Shown: piece by piece, positions 38,235 through 47,467 of the stretch
How the letters are laid out: each line of letters starts with the position of its first letter
How positions within the stretch are numbered: the first letter of the stretch is position 1
From: Laspinema palackyanum D2c
GTDB taxonomy: Bacteria > Cyanobacteriota > Cyanobacteriia > Cyanobacteriales > Laspinemataceae
NCBI RefSeq assembly: GCF_025370875.1
Contig: NZ_JAMXFD010000028.1
Span: 29,423-93,422 of the forward strand
Reading direction: 5' to 3'
DNA length: 64,000 nucleotides
Program-made: the position numbers and the translations under genes
The notes under the pieces: generated by a model
Told to the model about the DNA's origin: nothing
The model's input: the letters and a program-made list of their open reading frames with translations, nothing else
The model's database searches: none

Positions 38235-38699
38235 TTCGGGTTTCCTTTTCCAAAAAATTACAGAATAAGCTAAGATCTATACGGTCTAGGAACCTGGGAT
38301 AGACAGGCTGTTGGGGACAATCGATATAGACGGGTGAACTGGCAAGGGTGAGAGGACACTCTCGATTTTAACGCCTAGGATAGAGAATGGATGGTTCGGA
38401 ACAAAAACTGAAGAAAATATTAACATCATCAGTGGCCCTCCACTGCGATCGGTCTGATTGACTCAAATATTTCTAGTCGTATCCTATCAAGCATTCCATC
38501 AGTCAGTGAACTTGACAATTTTTTTTGCTGTGTTATAGTCGTGTTCATTCTGGTTTTGTCACTCATGTATCTGGCCCCTACGAACTGCTTATCTAAGTGA
38601 CGCCTTATCTTATATGGCTCACAGCAATTCTTATAATAGATGTAGAATAGAGTTTTCTCTTGTTCCATTAGCATCACGACTTCAAACCACGGAGTAACT
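38235..38699. other. 465-base spacer upstream of a methyltransferase
   Basis: Divergent spacer between the GT4 gene and the methyltransferase at 38700. It contains a promoter-like pair at 38512-38539 on the plus strand and otherwise nothing I can name. A minus-strand frame crossing it has no family resemblance. Confidence 0.5.
38512..38539 (+). promoter_or_regulatory. Sigma-70-type promoter
   Basis: TTGACA, 16-base AT-rich spacer, TATAGT. The predicted start would leave a leader of about 155 bases before the methyltransferase ATG at 38700. Sequence match only. Confidence 0.5.
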
Positions 38700-39455
38700 A
38701 TGAAGTGCCCTTTATGCCACAGCGAATCTAAGCCGGTCTTCAACACCCAATATGCCCAAGTTAATCAATGTTTAAATAGCTCCTGCAAACATAAGTTTAA
38801 TACCGAGTCATTACCCCGAGGAGGGGTCATGGATTACTCCGGAGCAGATGACTTCTCGATTTATCGGCAGCGAAACCTGGAAATGATAGATTATTTATTA
38901 ACCCAGGGGTATCTAAATACTCAGGCAAAAGTTCTGGATTTAGGTTGTGGAGAAGGACACATTGCCCAGACATTCAGCGATCGCAAATTTGATGTAACCT
39001 GTGTTGAACTAAGCAGTTCAGCTCGTAAAATTCTCGATCAACGCGGATTAGTAAATTATCCCACCACCCAGGACATCCCTCCAGATATTCGATTTGATTT
39101 GATATTAATGATAGAAGTTATTGAACATCTTAAATCTCCGGTTTCTGTCCTTAAGGAGGCAAAGAGTCGCTTAACTGATAAAGGCATAATTTTTGTCACA
39201 ACTCCCTGTGCCGATGGTTTAAAAGCTCGACTATTCCCTAAAAAATCAGAAGCGTACCAAGAGCCAACCCATCTTCACTTTTTTAGTTCTAAATCACTGA
39301 ATTCTTGTTTTCAAATAGCCGGTTTTTCTGAATTCCAGCGATTCTATCTCCCCTGGATAATCCCCAATCGTTCTCCTGTCCTAAAAACCCTCGATAAATT
39401 ATTGTATGGGATCGACCTCAATTCTCACTTGACCTACTTCCTTTTCAACTCCTAA
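38700..39455 (+). CDS. SAM-dependent methyltransferase with N-terminal zinc ribbon
   Basis: A 251-aa class I methyltransferase. Four cysteines form a ribbon in the N-terminus (CPLCHSES ... CLNSSCKHKF). Motif I is LDLGCGEGHIAQTF, motif post-I is VTCVELS, and LILMIEVIEHLKSP follows. This domain pairing is common in sugar or polyketide modification clusters, so it likely methylates a sugar of the polymer. A sigma-70-like promoter lies about 160 bases upstream. Confidence 0.85.
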   Translation: MKCPLCHSESKPVFNTQYAQVNQCLNSSCKHKFNTESLPRGGVMDYSGADDFSIYRQRNLEMIDYLLTQGYLNTQAKVLDLGCGEGHIAQTFSDRKFDVTCVELSSSARKILDQRGLVNYPTTQDIPPDIRFDLILMIEVIEHLKSPVSVLKEAKSRLTDKGIIFVTTPCADGLKARLFPKKSEAYQEPTHLHFFSSKSLNSCFQIAGFSEFQRFYLPWIIPNRSPVLKTLDKLLYGIDLNSHLTYFLFNS

Positions 39456-39743
39456 AAATCGGAATTGACACCAGTGCTGATGCTGATTCAATCTAGGGCA
39501 AATTAAATAATAAAAGACTCAGGGTTAGTAGTTTAGCTTCATGAAACCCCAGTTTAATTATTAATTAAAAATAACTGATTTCCGATGCACGGGAATGACA
39601 GTTTTTTTTATGAACTAGGGGTGGTGAGTTGATTTCAGTCCATCTAGTGACTCATGTCATTGCATTAATAATACCTGAGATTTTTTCAGAAATCCCCTAC
39701 CAAATTGAATCGGCATTTACCCGATTTTTGCAACTCACCCCGT

Positions 39744-40637
39744 TCAGTGATTGATATGACTAGACATCTTGCCCCCGAAAGCACTCGCTAACAGCAGTCG
39801 GAAATAAGGCAGCAACCAAAAAACTGGCCAGAAAATGCCTGCATGACGTTGGGCAAAAACTTTCCATTCTCCCAGGGGTAATCCTTTCGGCTGGTTAACC
39901 TTTTTCAATCGTTCCCATACCTGGAGTTTTGGATCCGCCCAGCAATCTCCCGCAAGGGAATTAACCGGGCAAGTGCCGATATAACCGGGAACAATCCAGA
40001 CTGAACCCCCATTTTGCTTCACTCGTAAACCATAGTCCATATCCCCCGTACTATGAACAAAATTGGGATCAAGATTACCGACCTTTGCCCCAATATCTCG
40101 GGGAATTAATACGAAATTTCCGTTCATGGTATCACAACGGAGGGGTTTATCCTCTGGTGGACGTAATTTGAATTTAAGGGGATGCCACCAATTTTTTTTA
40201 ACCATGCCACCATAGGTCAGCAGATGGGTTTGGGGATCGCAAGTAGAACCGATGACCACGCAGAGTAATTCCCCTTGCGCTTGTAAAAGTTGATAAGTTG
40301 AGATAGCTTTAGTGATCGCATCTGGGTAAAGTACCGTATCATCATTGAGCCAAAGATAGAACTCCGGATCAGAGGCGATCGCCTCTGCAAAAGCACGCCG
40401 CATTCCCCCATTCCAAAATAAGCTCCCATTACCCTTAAGCAGATTGACGTTAGGATACTGTTCTTGAACCACTTCTGAAGTGCCGTCGGTACTCCCATCA
40501 TCGACCAAATAAATGGTTAGTATTACTTCGGGTGGTAGTTTCTGCGTGAACAGTCCAGCGAGACTCTCTAAAGTTTTCTCTCGACGGTTGTAGCAGGTCA
40601 TAATCACGGCGATGGTTTGAGGTTCCATTTCTATCAT
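39744..40637 (-). CDS. GT2-family glycosyltransferase
   Basis: A 297-aa GT-A fold inverting glycosyltransferase, rhamnosyltransferase-like. Nucleotide-binding start TIAVIMTCYNRREKTLESLA, DDGSTDGT, and the metal-binding LNDDTVLYP (DxD-type) are present. A hydrophobic C-terminal segment (FWPVFWLLPYFRLLLASAFG) may anchor it to the membrane. Substrate unknown. Confidence 0.88.
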   Translation of the reverse strand: MIEMEPQTIAVIMTCYNRREKTLESLAGLFTQKLPPEVILTIYLVDDGSTDGTSEVVQEQYPNVNLLKGNGSLFWNGGMRRAFAEAIASDPEFYLWLNDDTVLYPDAITKAISTYQLLQAQGELLCVVIGSTCDPQTHLLTYGGMVKKNWWHPLKFKLRPPEDKPLRCDTMNGNFVLIPRDIGAKVGNLDPNFVHSTGDMDYGLRVKQNGGSVWIVPGYIGTCPVNSLAGDCWADPKLQVWERLKKVNQPKGLPLGEWKVFAQRHAGIFWPVFWLLPYFRLLLASAFGGKMSSHINH

Positions 40638-40871
40638 CCTTACTTAGGCTTGTCAGCGGTGATCGCGCAGGAACTCGTAACAAGTTCTAATCTTTTAATG
40701 GCCATCCACTCGAACCCGTACCGAGGGATATTGTCTAAAATGCGACTTGCTAATCAATGTTCTTCTGCGCCGTTACGTTGTAATCTTTTAAAGATGTTAA
40801 ATTAAAGAATTTTCCTAAAAAAACTTCTGTAAGCTTGCCGGAAGGACAACGCACTACCCAGGAGTGTCAAC

Positions 40872-42164
40872 TTAAGGTGACAACTGATGTTCTAATAATA
40901 ACGGGGCAGGGCCAATTTCTACCCGATTTCTCCTGAGCAACTGTTGTTCACCCGCTAAATTCCGCACCTGCTGGACCCCCCACTCTTCCGGTACCTGAAA
41001 GCGGGAGGGGCCATCCGTATTCCAGACAATCCAAGCTTTATAGTCGCGATCGCGGGTTAGCTCACAAGTCCAAATCATCTGTTTTGCTTCACAGTCGTTC
41101 ATCTGCGCTCCCACCAGCCAGTTTTGCAGCTCCCCATAAGCAATTCCAGCCAGAGTGGGAGTGGTGCGATCGGGCTGAGTTAACCGCAAATAAATACCTT
41201 GATGATCCCAAACATACCAATACAACCGAGCCACTCCCGCGGCCCAATTTAGAATATACGATCGCGCCACAAACCCCGCCGCGCCCCACTCGTCAGAAAA
41301 AGGTGCAATACCTAACCATCCTGTTTCTGTATTCCATAATGGCTTATCACCCACACCATACTTTGCCATAGTCGTTTGGACTTGTTGAATCAGGGGAACC
41401 ATTGTTTCCGGAGGGAGAAAAGGTACATAGAAATGAAAGCCAATTACATCCGCATAAGCCCCCCCACCCCCTGCCAAGTATTGATTCAACCACTCGACGC
41501 CATGCTCTCCATCTGTAGGCGGAGGAGAAACTACCGTGATCGAGGAATCTACCTCTTTCAGAATTCGATAAGCTTCTTCACATAGGGTTAACATTGTCTC
41601 CAGACTGCCCGTATAAAACCCCTCCAAATTAGGTTCATTCCAGAGTTCATAGTAGTGAATACGCCCTTTATAGCGGGTGGCGACGGTGCGGACATAATTA
41701 CGCCAGTCCTCTATATTTTTCGGTTCGGCTGCGGTTCCCGTAGCATAGATCGAAGGTTCTTGAGGTCGGGCAGAAGCCCACCTTGGTGTCAGGCTCAAAT
41801 TGAGCAGAAGTTCTACCCCCTTTTCCTCAGCTAGAGCCACCGACTTGTCTAAAATATTAAAATTCCATTCCCCTTTTTTAGGCTCCAACTCAAACCACTC
41901 CACATAAGCCGCCATCAAGCGCCAACTGTAAAAAGGAACAATAGGCCAAGGAGTGAGGGTCGAAATGGGTGGGTCCGTGACATAGGTAGGAGTCGTAGCT
42001 ACATGGTGGATATGGTTTCCAAACAAGCTGGCCGGGATGGGCTGAGTTGGGGCTTGGATCTCGACCTGAACGTCCATCTTCAAACTACTCAAACTCACTG
42101 CTGTGGTTAAGGACAAAATGAGTAAAACTACAAATATAAGAAGGTGGGGTTTCGGTTGCTTCAA
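40872..42164 (-). CDS. Clan-A glycoside hydrolase (GH39-like), secreted or anchored
   Basis: A 430-aa protein with an N-terminal signal/anchor (LLIFVVLLILSLTTAVSL). The TIM-barrel catalytic pair is visible: acid/base Glu in YYELWNEPNLEGFY and nucleophile Glu in PLWNTETGWLG, as in GH39/GH5-type hydrolases. A small beta-rich domain ends the protein. In an EPS island such an enzyme may trim or release polymer in the periplasm. Substrate unknown. Confidence 0.8.
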   Translation of the reverse strand: MKQPKPHLLIFVVLLILSLTTAVSLSSLKMDVQVEIQAPTQPIPASLFGNHIHHVATTPTYVTDPPISTLTPWPIVPFYSWRLMAAYVEWFELEPKKGEWNFNILDKSVALAEEKGVELLLNLSLTPRWASARPQEPSIYATGTAAEPKNIEDWRNYVRTVATRYKGRIHYYELWNEPNLEGFYTGSLETMLTLCEEAYRILKEVDSSITVVSPPPTDGEHGVEWLNQYLAGGGGAYADVIGFHFYVPFLPPETMVPLIQQVQTTMAKYGVGDKPLWNTETGWLGIAPFSDEWGAAGFVARSYILNWAAGVARLYWYVWDHQGIYLRLTQPDRTTPTLAGIAYGELQNWLVGAQMNDCEAKQMIWTCELTRDRDYKAWIVWNTDGPSRFQVPEEWGVQQVRNLAGEQQLLRRNRVEIGPAPLLLEHQLSP

Positions 42165-42243
42165 TGTCCATTCTCCTGTTTTACTCTCAATGCAAGCCCA
42201 GGGGTTACACCCTCAGTTCAAAAATAAAGTTTTCCACCCTTAA

Positions 42244-42891
42244 TCATTTTCTTTTTCCAATTGCCAGCAATGATTTTTCTAATCCCAATGATTGTTCTAT
42301 CTCTAAATTCGAGTCAGGAAATAAAATAGCCATTTCCTTCTGTGTCAACAGTCGTAGCTCCGAGACCATATTCTTGCAATATTCCGCTGTAGGACGAGTC
42401 ACTAGACCCCAAACCGTAAAATTACGGACTACTTTATGCTGAATTGACTTGGGCAACCAATGTATAAACGGCGTTAAAAAATGAGGCTCTACAGGAAAAT
42501 TATAACTCGGAGTTTGGACGAAAAAATTGGGGGCGACTCTTTGAATTTCCGAGGCAAATTGAACTTGGTTCTCCCAGGTTTCTAAATGTTCAATCACCGA
42601 ATTACTAAAGGCAATATCAAACGCCGAATCTTCAAACGGTATGTTTTTACCATCGGCAACCACCCACGATATATTCTCCGGGAGTGTTGTCGAGTTTTCA
42701 TAGAGGTTTATCACCGTAACCTGTGGCACGGGAAAGCCTTCTTCCTTCGCTAATTCCCAGAAAAATTGATCTCCCCCCACATCTATGACTCGGGTTGCTT
42801 CTTCCACTTCAAATCTGGCATAGAATCTTTGCAGTCTACCTCGTCTAAAATGCCGTAAAAAAGGAGCATATAACTGATGAATGTTCACCAT
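42244..42891 (-). CDS. SAM-dependent methyltransferase
   Basis: A 215-aa class I methyltransferase of the type 11 group. Motif I is modified (VIDVGGDQFFWELAKEEG), the adenine motif is VVADGKNIPFEDSAFDIAFS, and NSVIEHLETWENQ follows. No membrane segment. It sits on the minus strand near other EPS genes and probably modifies a sugar; the target is unknown. Confidence 0.8.
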   Translation of the reverse strand: MVNIHQLYAPFLRHFRRGRLQRFYARFEVEEATRVIDVGGDQFFWELAKEEGFPVPQVTVINLYENSTTLPENISWVVADGKNIPFEDSAFDIAFSNSVIEHLETWENQVQFASEIQRVAPNFFVQTPSYNFPVEPHFLTPFIHWLPKSIQHKVVRNFTVWGLVTRPTAEYCKNMVSELRLLTQKEMAILFPDSNLEIEQSLGLEKSLLAIGKRK

Positions 42892-43146
42892 ATTTTTTAT
42901 TTTACATCCCCGATAATTTTAAGCACACTTTATGTTCCACCTCTCGTAATTTGACCGATGGTTCTGGCAAACAATTAGCGAAAGGTGCTCAATCCTGGAA
43001 CAAATTAGCCTTTATAGCGACCCTAAATGAATTTGACAATGGATCCAAGACTGAAAGTCTTGGAGTGCGTAAAGCGCTGACGCGCATAGCTTCGCTGTGC
43101 GGCGAAGGGTGCCGTCCTGCATCACATCTTGCTCGCTATCTTTATG

Positions 43147-44271
43147 TCAAACCGAATGAATTGCCATCAGTATAGCATCAGAGACCCACTCAGGCGTCAG
43201 ATTTTGGATGCGAGAGCGAGCCACACTCCTCATTCTAGCCAACTCTTCTGGGGAGGTTGAAAGGGTACGCTCCAAAGCTGAGTAAGCTGCTTCTAAATCA
43301 TCTGGGCGAAATATCCATCCGTTTTCCCCATCACTGACCAGCTCCTCAACAGATTGACTGTACAAGCTGCCCAGCACCGGCAAACCCGCCGCCATCGCCT
43401 CATTGACCACCAGCCCCCACTCATCCGCCAGAGTGGGAAAAACAAAAATCCCCCCCCGCTCATAAACTTGGGGTAAATCGGAATAAGCTAAATTTCCTAA
43501 AAAAGATAGGGAAATATTGGGGGGTAAAACTTGCTGCTCCAAGGTGGAGCGCAACGACCCCTCTCCGACTATCAAAAATTCTAGAGTTCTGTCCGGATGT
43601 GCTTCACCCCAACGAGCAAGGGCTGATATAAACAGAAGTAGACCCTTACGCTCAATCAGTTGACCCACATAAAGCAAGGTGTAAACCTGGTTAGCCTCTT
43701 TTGACAAAGGTAGAGCCGTAAAAGGGGAGATTTCAGTTGTATAGGGCGCAACAAAGATTTTTTCAGGAGCGACACCATAACTTCGGACATATCTCGCCCC
43801 ACTCTCTCCATTCACTAGTACAGCATCAGCTTGAGGCAAAAGAAATTTTCTGACCTGTTCCCTTAGCTTTCCTCTTCCCTGCTCGCTATATTCAGAAATC
43901 GTAGCCCACAAAATTAGTCGGCACTTAGAAGACCATTTCCGGTACAACAGAGAAAGCAGGCTCCGCATTCCCAGCTCCCCAGAAATTAATACATCGGGCT
44001 GATACTTTTGCAGGAGCCAGAGCGTATCATAGGGAATATGAACATACACAGGCTCGGAAAATCCATGTGGATGCCGCCAAGCGCGTTGTATCGTTAGGGT
44101 TTTCTGGACCTTGACATTCAACGAACCCCAATTTGGCTTCCATTGCCGATTGGGTTCCATCGGCGTCGAGATAAAAACCTGGAAATCATCAACCTTTTTA
44201 GCTATTGCCTCATAAAGGACTTCCCGATAGGGAGGAATAAAGTTGGTTAAAAGTGCAACCCGTTTAGCCAT
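43147..44271 (-). CDS. GT4-family glycosyltransferase
   Basis: A 374-aa GT-B glycosyltransferase from the ATG at 44271 (MAKRVALLTNFIPPYREVLY). The open frame extends 29 codons further up without a family match. The C-terminal half has LLYVGQLIERKGLLLFISAL, VGEGSLRSTLEQQ and EWGLVVNEAMAAGLPVLGS. Cytoplasmic. Donor and acceptor unknown. Confidence 0.86.
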   Translation of the reverse strand: MAKRVALLTNFIPPYREVLYEAIAKKVDDFQVFISTPMEPNRQWKPNWGSLNVKVQKTLTIQRAWRHPHGFSEPVYVHIPYDTLWLLQKYQPDVLISGELGMRSLLSLLYRKWSSKCRLILWATISEYSEQGRGKLREQVRKFLLPQADAVLVNGESGARYVRSYGVAPEKIFVAPYTTEISPFTALPLSKEANQVYTLLYVGQLIERKGLLLFISALARWGEAHPDRTLEFLIVGEGSLRSTLEQQVLPPNISLSFLGNLAYSDLPQVYERGGIFVFPTLADEWGLVVNEAMAAGLPVLGSLYSQSVEELVSDGENGWIFRPDDLEAAYSALERTLSTSPEELARMRSVARSRIQNLTPEWVSDAILMAIHSV

Positions 44272-44543
44272 AGTATTGTTTGGTTTTGTGATGGAATTGA
44301 GTCGAGGGACGAACAACCTTGAAATATCTGGTCGGTTCAGTTCCCTCTCAAAACACATTCTCTAGGATAATGCCTCCCTACCTTCAGTGGTAGATATGCC
44401 AGGGTGGAGGTTGAGAGGTCGGGCAAGTGGTCTATGGAACAGGGTTTTACGGCTGTTGGGATGCACTGGCATTCCTGCAATCCCTCGATCAACCTGTTGA
44501 TTGTGTCGCGAATTATATGGGGTCTCCAACTCCTGGAGAGCTA

Positions 44544-46133
44544 TCAGTTTTTTTCGATTTTCCAGAGCTTGTCTTCAAAATCATCGCGACTATTAATGGG
44601 CAGGACGCTGTAGCCTTCCTCTTCTGCCAGAAGATTCCGTAAAATGGGAGACTGACTGTATAAATAGACATCGCTAAAGCCTGTAGGGATTGTTGGCAGA
44701 TTAGGTCTTTGTACTAATTGAAATTGCACATGATCTTCCAATAGATAGGTCAGAGATAAAATACCGCCAACCGCTTCATCACTGATCAGAAGCGGAGCGC
44801 TATTTTGATTGATGAGTCTAGCCATTTGAGGTGCTGATTGAAATCCTTTACTCCACCAAACTGTTGATTGAGCACTGACCCCACAAGAAACTATCCCCCC
44901 TAAAATCAGTAGGAAGGTCACCATCTGCCAAATCTGCTTCTGATTTAAGGGATTTTTGTAACTCTCCGTCATTTTTCTTGACAATAAGTAAGCCACCGCA
45001 ATTTGTATTCCTAAGTAACAAGGAATGAGGTATCGCGGAACCATAGATCGCTGTCCGCCGAAAAGCAGATCAGGCACAATTAGAAAGATGGCGGTTACCC
45101 CGATCAGGGAAAAAATAAACCAATCCTGATTGTTTTGAGTTTTCCGGTTTAAATAATAGAGAGAATAAACTCCTAAAATCACAATTCCAATAATGGGAAT
45201 CAGGGAAGGGATTAGGTATTGTAAGGGGGCTCTTGAGTTAATGTTAATATCAAAAAAAAGCCGACTTAGATTTCCTAGCCAGCTTACCCCTAAAGAAATA
45301 AGACTTACCGCTTGAGATGTCCAGGATGTAGCTGTTGTAACTTTTTGATAGTTGGTTGCCACAATCCATATCCAAGGAGTGAAAGCAATGACGCTACAAC
45401 CGGAAGCCAGCAAATAATTGATGGTTATTTTACTAATGCGAAATCTTTCTCTGATTAGGATATAAATTCCATGACTGATGGCAACTAATGCAAAGAGTAA
45501 ATGTGAATAAATACCGACAACTACAGTAGCAGAATAGAACAACCAGTTTCTATATTTTTGGAGTCTAAGGGCTTGCAAGAGGGCGGCGCTAGAAAGTAAA
45601 ATTGTGACGATAAATAAACTAGACTGCCGTGCTTCTTGCGCGTATAAAACATGAAAGGGAGAAACGGCCACCAAGGCGATCGCCACCCATCCAGTCAAAG
45701 ACCTGTCAAATAATTCTCGGCATAGCCAATACATACAAGGAAATGCCATCATGCTAATGACAGCGGATAAACCCCTCATCAAGGTCACAGAATGCCCCAG
45801 TTTATCTACCAAAAAGCGGGCCATCAAATAGTAGAGCGGCGAATGTTCTGGACTACTGGCTAATGCCTTAAGTGCATCGTTTACGTCTTTCTTTGGTTGC
45901 GTAGGTTGATAGGTTTGATGTAAAAATTCCCGGCTGATGAGTTCACCTGTGTAAACTTCCGATATAACCATATCAGCCGTATATCCTGAAATTCTTAACG
46001 AAGAATAAGTTTCATCTTCCCAGTAAATTTTTTGATCTATATTATAGAATCTAAAAAAAAATCCTAAAATTAATATAAAACAGACGAGCCAGCGAAAATT
46101 CCGGGCTGAAAAAGGTTTCATTTTATCAAGCAT
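44544..46133 (-). CDS. Membrane glycosyltransferase of the GT39/ArnT type
   Basis: A 529-aa polytopic protein with about 11-12 membrane segments and a C-terminal soluble tail. The first loop carries the acidic pair in YWEDETYSSLRIS, typical of lipid-linked-sugar-using GT-C enzymes (PMT_2 group). It would use polyprenyl-phosphate sugars outside the membrane to decorate polymer, lipid or protein. Specificity unknown. Confidence 0.82.
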   Translation of the reverse strand: MLDKMKPFSARNFRWLVCFILILGFFFRFYNIDQKIYWEDETYSSLRISGYTADMVISEVYTGELISREFLHQTYQPTQPKKDVNDALKALASSPEHSPLYYLMARFLVDKLGHSVTLMRGLSAVISMMAFPCMYWLCRELFDRSLTGWVAIALVAVSPFHVLYAQEARQSSLFIVTILLSSAALLQALRLQKYRNWLFYSATVVVGIYSHLLFALVAISHGIYILIRERFRISKITINYLLASGCSVIAFTPWIWIVATNYQKVTTATSWTSQAVSLISLGVSWLGNLSRLFFDININSRAPLQYLIPSLIPIIGIVILGVYSLYYLNRKTQNNQDWFIFSLIGVTAIFLIVPDLLFGGQRSMVPRYLIPCYLGIQIAVAYLLSRKMTESYKNPLNQKQIWQMVTFLLILGGIVSCGVSAQSTVWWSKGFQSAPQMARLINQNSAPLLISDEAVGGILSLTYLLEDHVQFQLVQRPNLPTIPTGFSDVYLYSQSPILRNLLAEEEGYSVLPINSRDDFEDKLWKIEKN

Positions 46134-46594
46134 AGGTTAGAGGGAGGATTGTCAGGTTTCTATAAAAAATCCAAAAATAGCCCACTCAATATTCTCCTGG
46201 ATAGATTAATGGCTCCATTCCCGATCGGGTGATAATGTTCGGGCTTCTTGAGTGAAGGAGTTAATTCTGGTTTAAGGGATGCCCCCACTTAGACTACCAT
46301 AAATTAATTTGATAGAATACCCTTGGGAACCCGGGTTAAGAGATAAAATATTCTATAACTCTCCTGAACCCAAAATCAGCAGGTGCTGTTTCTGGAAATA
46401 GAGGGTCCTTAGCCTATCATATCAGCCCGAGTTAGGTAGTATTACCGCCCTCCCTAGTGTGACCATCAGCCCCCTCCCCTGTGGAGAGATTCTGCCACTC
46501 TTCTGGTCTCCAGATCCTATCGAGGAATTCCTGGCCTAAATTTTACCATACCTACTCATCCTTACTCTATAAAACCAAAAGGAATCATAAAACC
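46134..46594. other. 461-base divergent spacer
   Basis: Between the GT39-like gene and the methyltransferase. I see no gene, clear promoter or repeat. The methyltransferase frame remains open to 46481, but the upstream residues look like non-coding translation. Confidence 0.4.
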
Positions 46595-47371
46595 ATGACA
46601 GACGGAGTAACCCAGCAAAAGAAATCCTTCAATGATACTTATTCCCGAGCTGAAAATTGGTCGTATTGGGATTCCCAGGATCCTCTAACTCAATATCTAC
46701 TTACCAGAAGATTGCGAATTGCGGTGGATCGGGTGATGCAGATTACCCAGGCTTCCCCAGCGGATTGGAATGTTTTAGTTCTCTGTGGTGGAGTTGGCGG
46801 CGAGGGCAGCTTCTTAGCAAACTATGGGTTCAAATCGGTTACCGTTTCAGATATCTCCGAAACTGCATTAGAGGCTTGCAATAAACGAGATTCTCGTTTA
46901 GAAACCCAAGTAATCAATGCAGAACAACTAGAGCTTCCAAATGAAAGCTACGATTTAGTTCTAGTACAAGATGGTCTTCATCACCTTCCCCGCCCGGTGC
47001 TGGGGTTTACTGAAATGCTCCGCGTCGCCAGAAAAGCGGTCATTGTGATCGAACCTCATTTAGGTTTAGTCGCTAACTTAATGGGGACGACTTGGGAAAA
47101 TCATGGGGGAACTGTGAATTATGTATTTCGTTGGAACGCTTTGCTGTTAAAACAGGTCACTCAGAGCTACATTTTAAAATCTCCCTGCTCTATCCAGGCC
47201 ATTCGGTTATGGAATCATAATCTCTTGATGGCAAAAGTCGGAAAAATTTTAGGGGGTAAGCAAGGAGCAGTTTTGGCCGTAAAATCCTTCTACTTTATAC
47301 TCGATTGGTTGTTTGGCTGGCTAGGAAATATGATGATTGGGATAGTCATCAAGTACGACACTCAACAGTAG
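46595..47371 (+). CDS. SAM-dependent methyltransferase
   Basis: A 258-aa class I methyltransferase from the ATG at 46595 (MTDGVTQQKKSFNDTYSRAE). Motif I is VLVLCGGVGGEGSFLANYG, then VTVSDISETALEAC and YDLVLVQDGLHHLPRPV (motif IV/V). A C-terminal hydrophobic helix near LDWLFGWLGNMMIGIVI may touch the membrane. Target unknown; the context suggests the EPS pathway. Confidence 0.82.
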   Translation: MTDGVTQQKKSFNDTYSRAENWSYWDSQDPLTQYLLTRRLRIAVDRVMQITQASPADWNVLVLCGGVGGEGSFLANYGFKSVTVSDISETALEACNKRDSRLETQVINAEQLELPNESYDLVLVQDGLHHLPRPVLGFTEMLRVARKAVIVIEPHLGLVANLMGTTWENHGGTVNYVFRWNALLLKQVTQSYILKSPCSIQAIRLWNHNLLMAKVGKILGGKQGAVLAVKSFYFILDWLFGWLGNMMIGIVIKYDTQQ

Positions 47372-47400
47372 CTGGATTCGGCAAGAGAAAATAATGAAAA

Positions 47401-47431
47401 AGGAGGTCTCCTGACTCACCACAGACCTCCT
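47401..47431. terminator. Convergent terminator hairpin
   Basis: AGGAGGTCT and AGACCTCCT form a nine-base-pair perfect stem with a 13-base loop, between the convergent methyltransferase and O-antigen ligase genes. An A-rich stretch precedes it, so it would have a T-run on the minus strand. Confidence 0.7.
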
Positions 47432-47467
47432 CATTCTATAAATCCTATTCAAATGCGAGTTCACAGT

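Noticed and set aside
38429..38746. A 105-codon minus-strand frame between the GT4 gene and the methyltransferase
   Set aside because: It runs antisense across the methyltransferase start, has no family pattern, and covers a good plus-strand promoter. More likely chance.
44404..44642. Two overlapping plus-strand frames of about 70 codons
   Set aside because: They overlap the end of the GT39-like gene in antisense and resemble no family.
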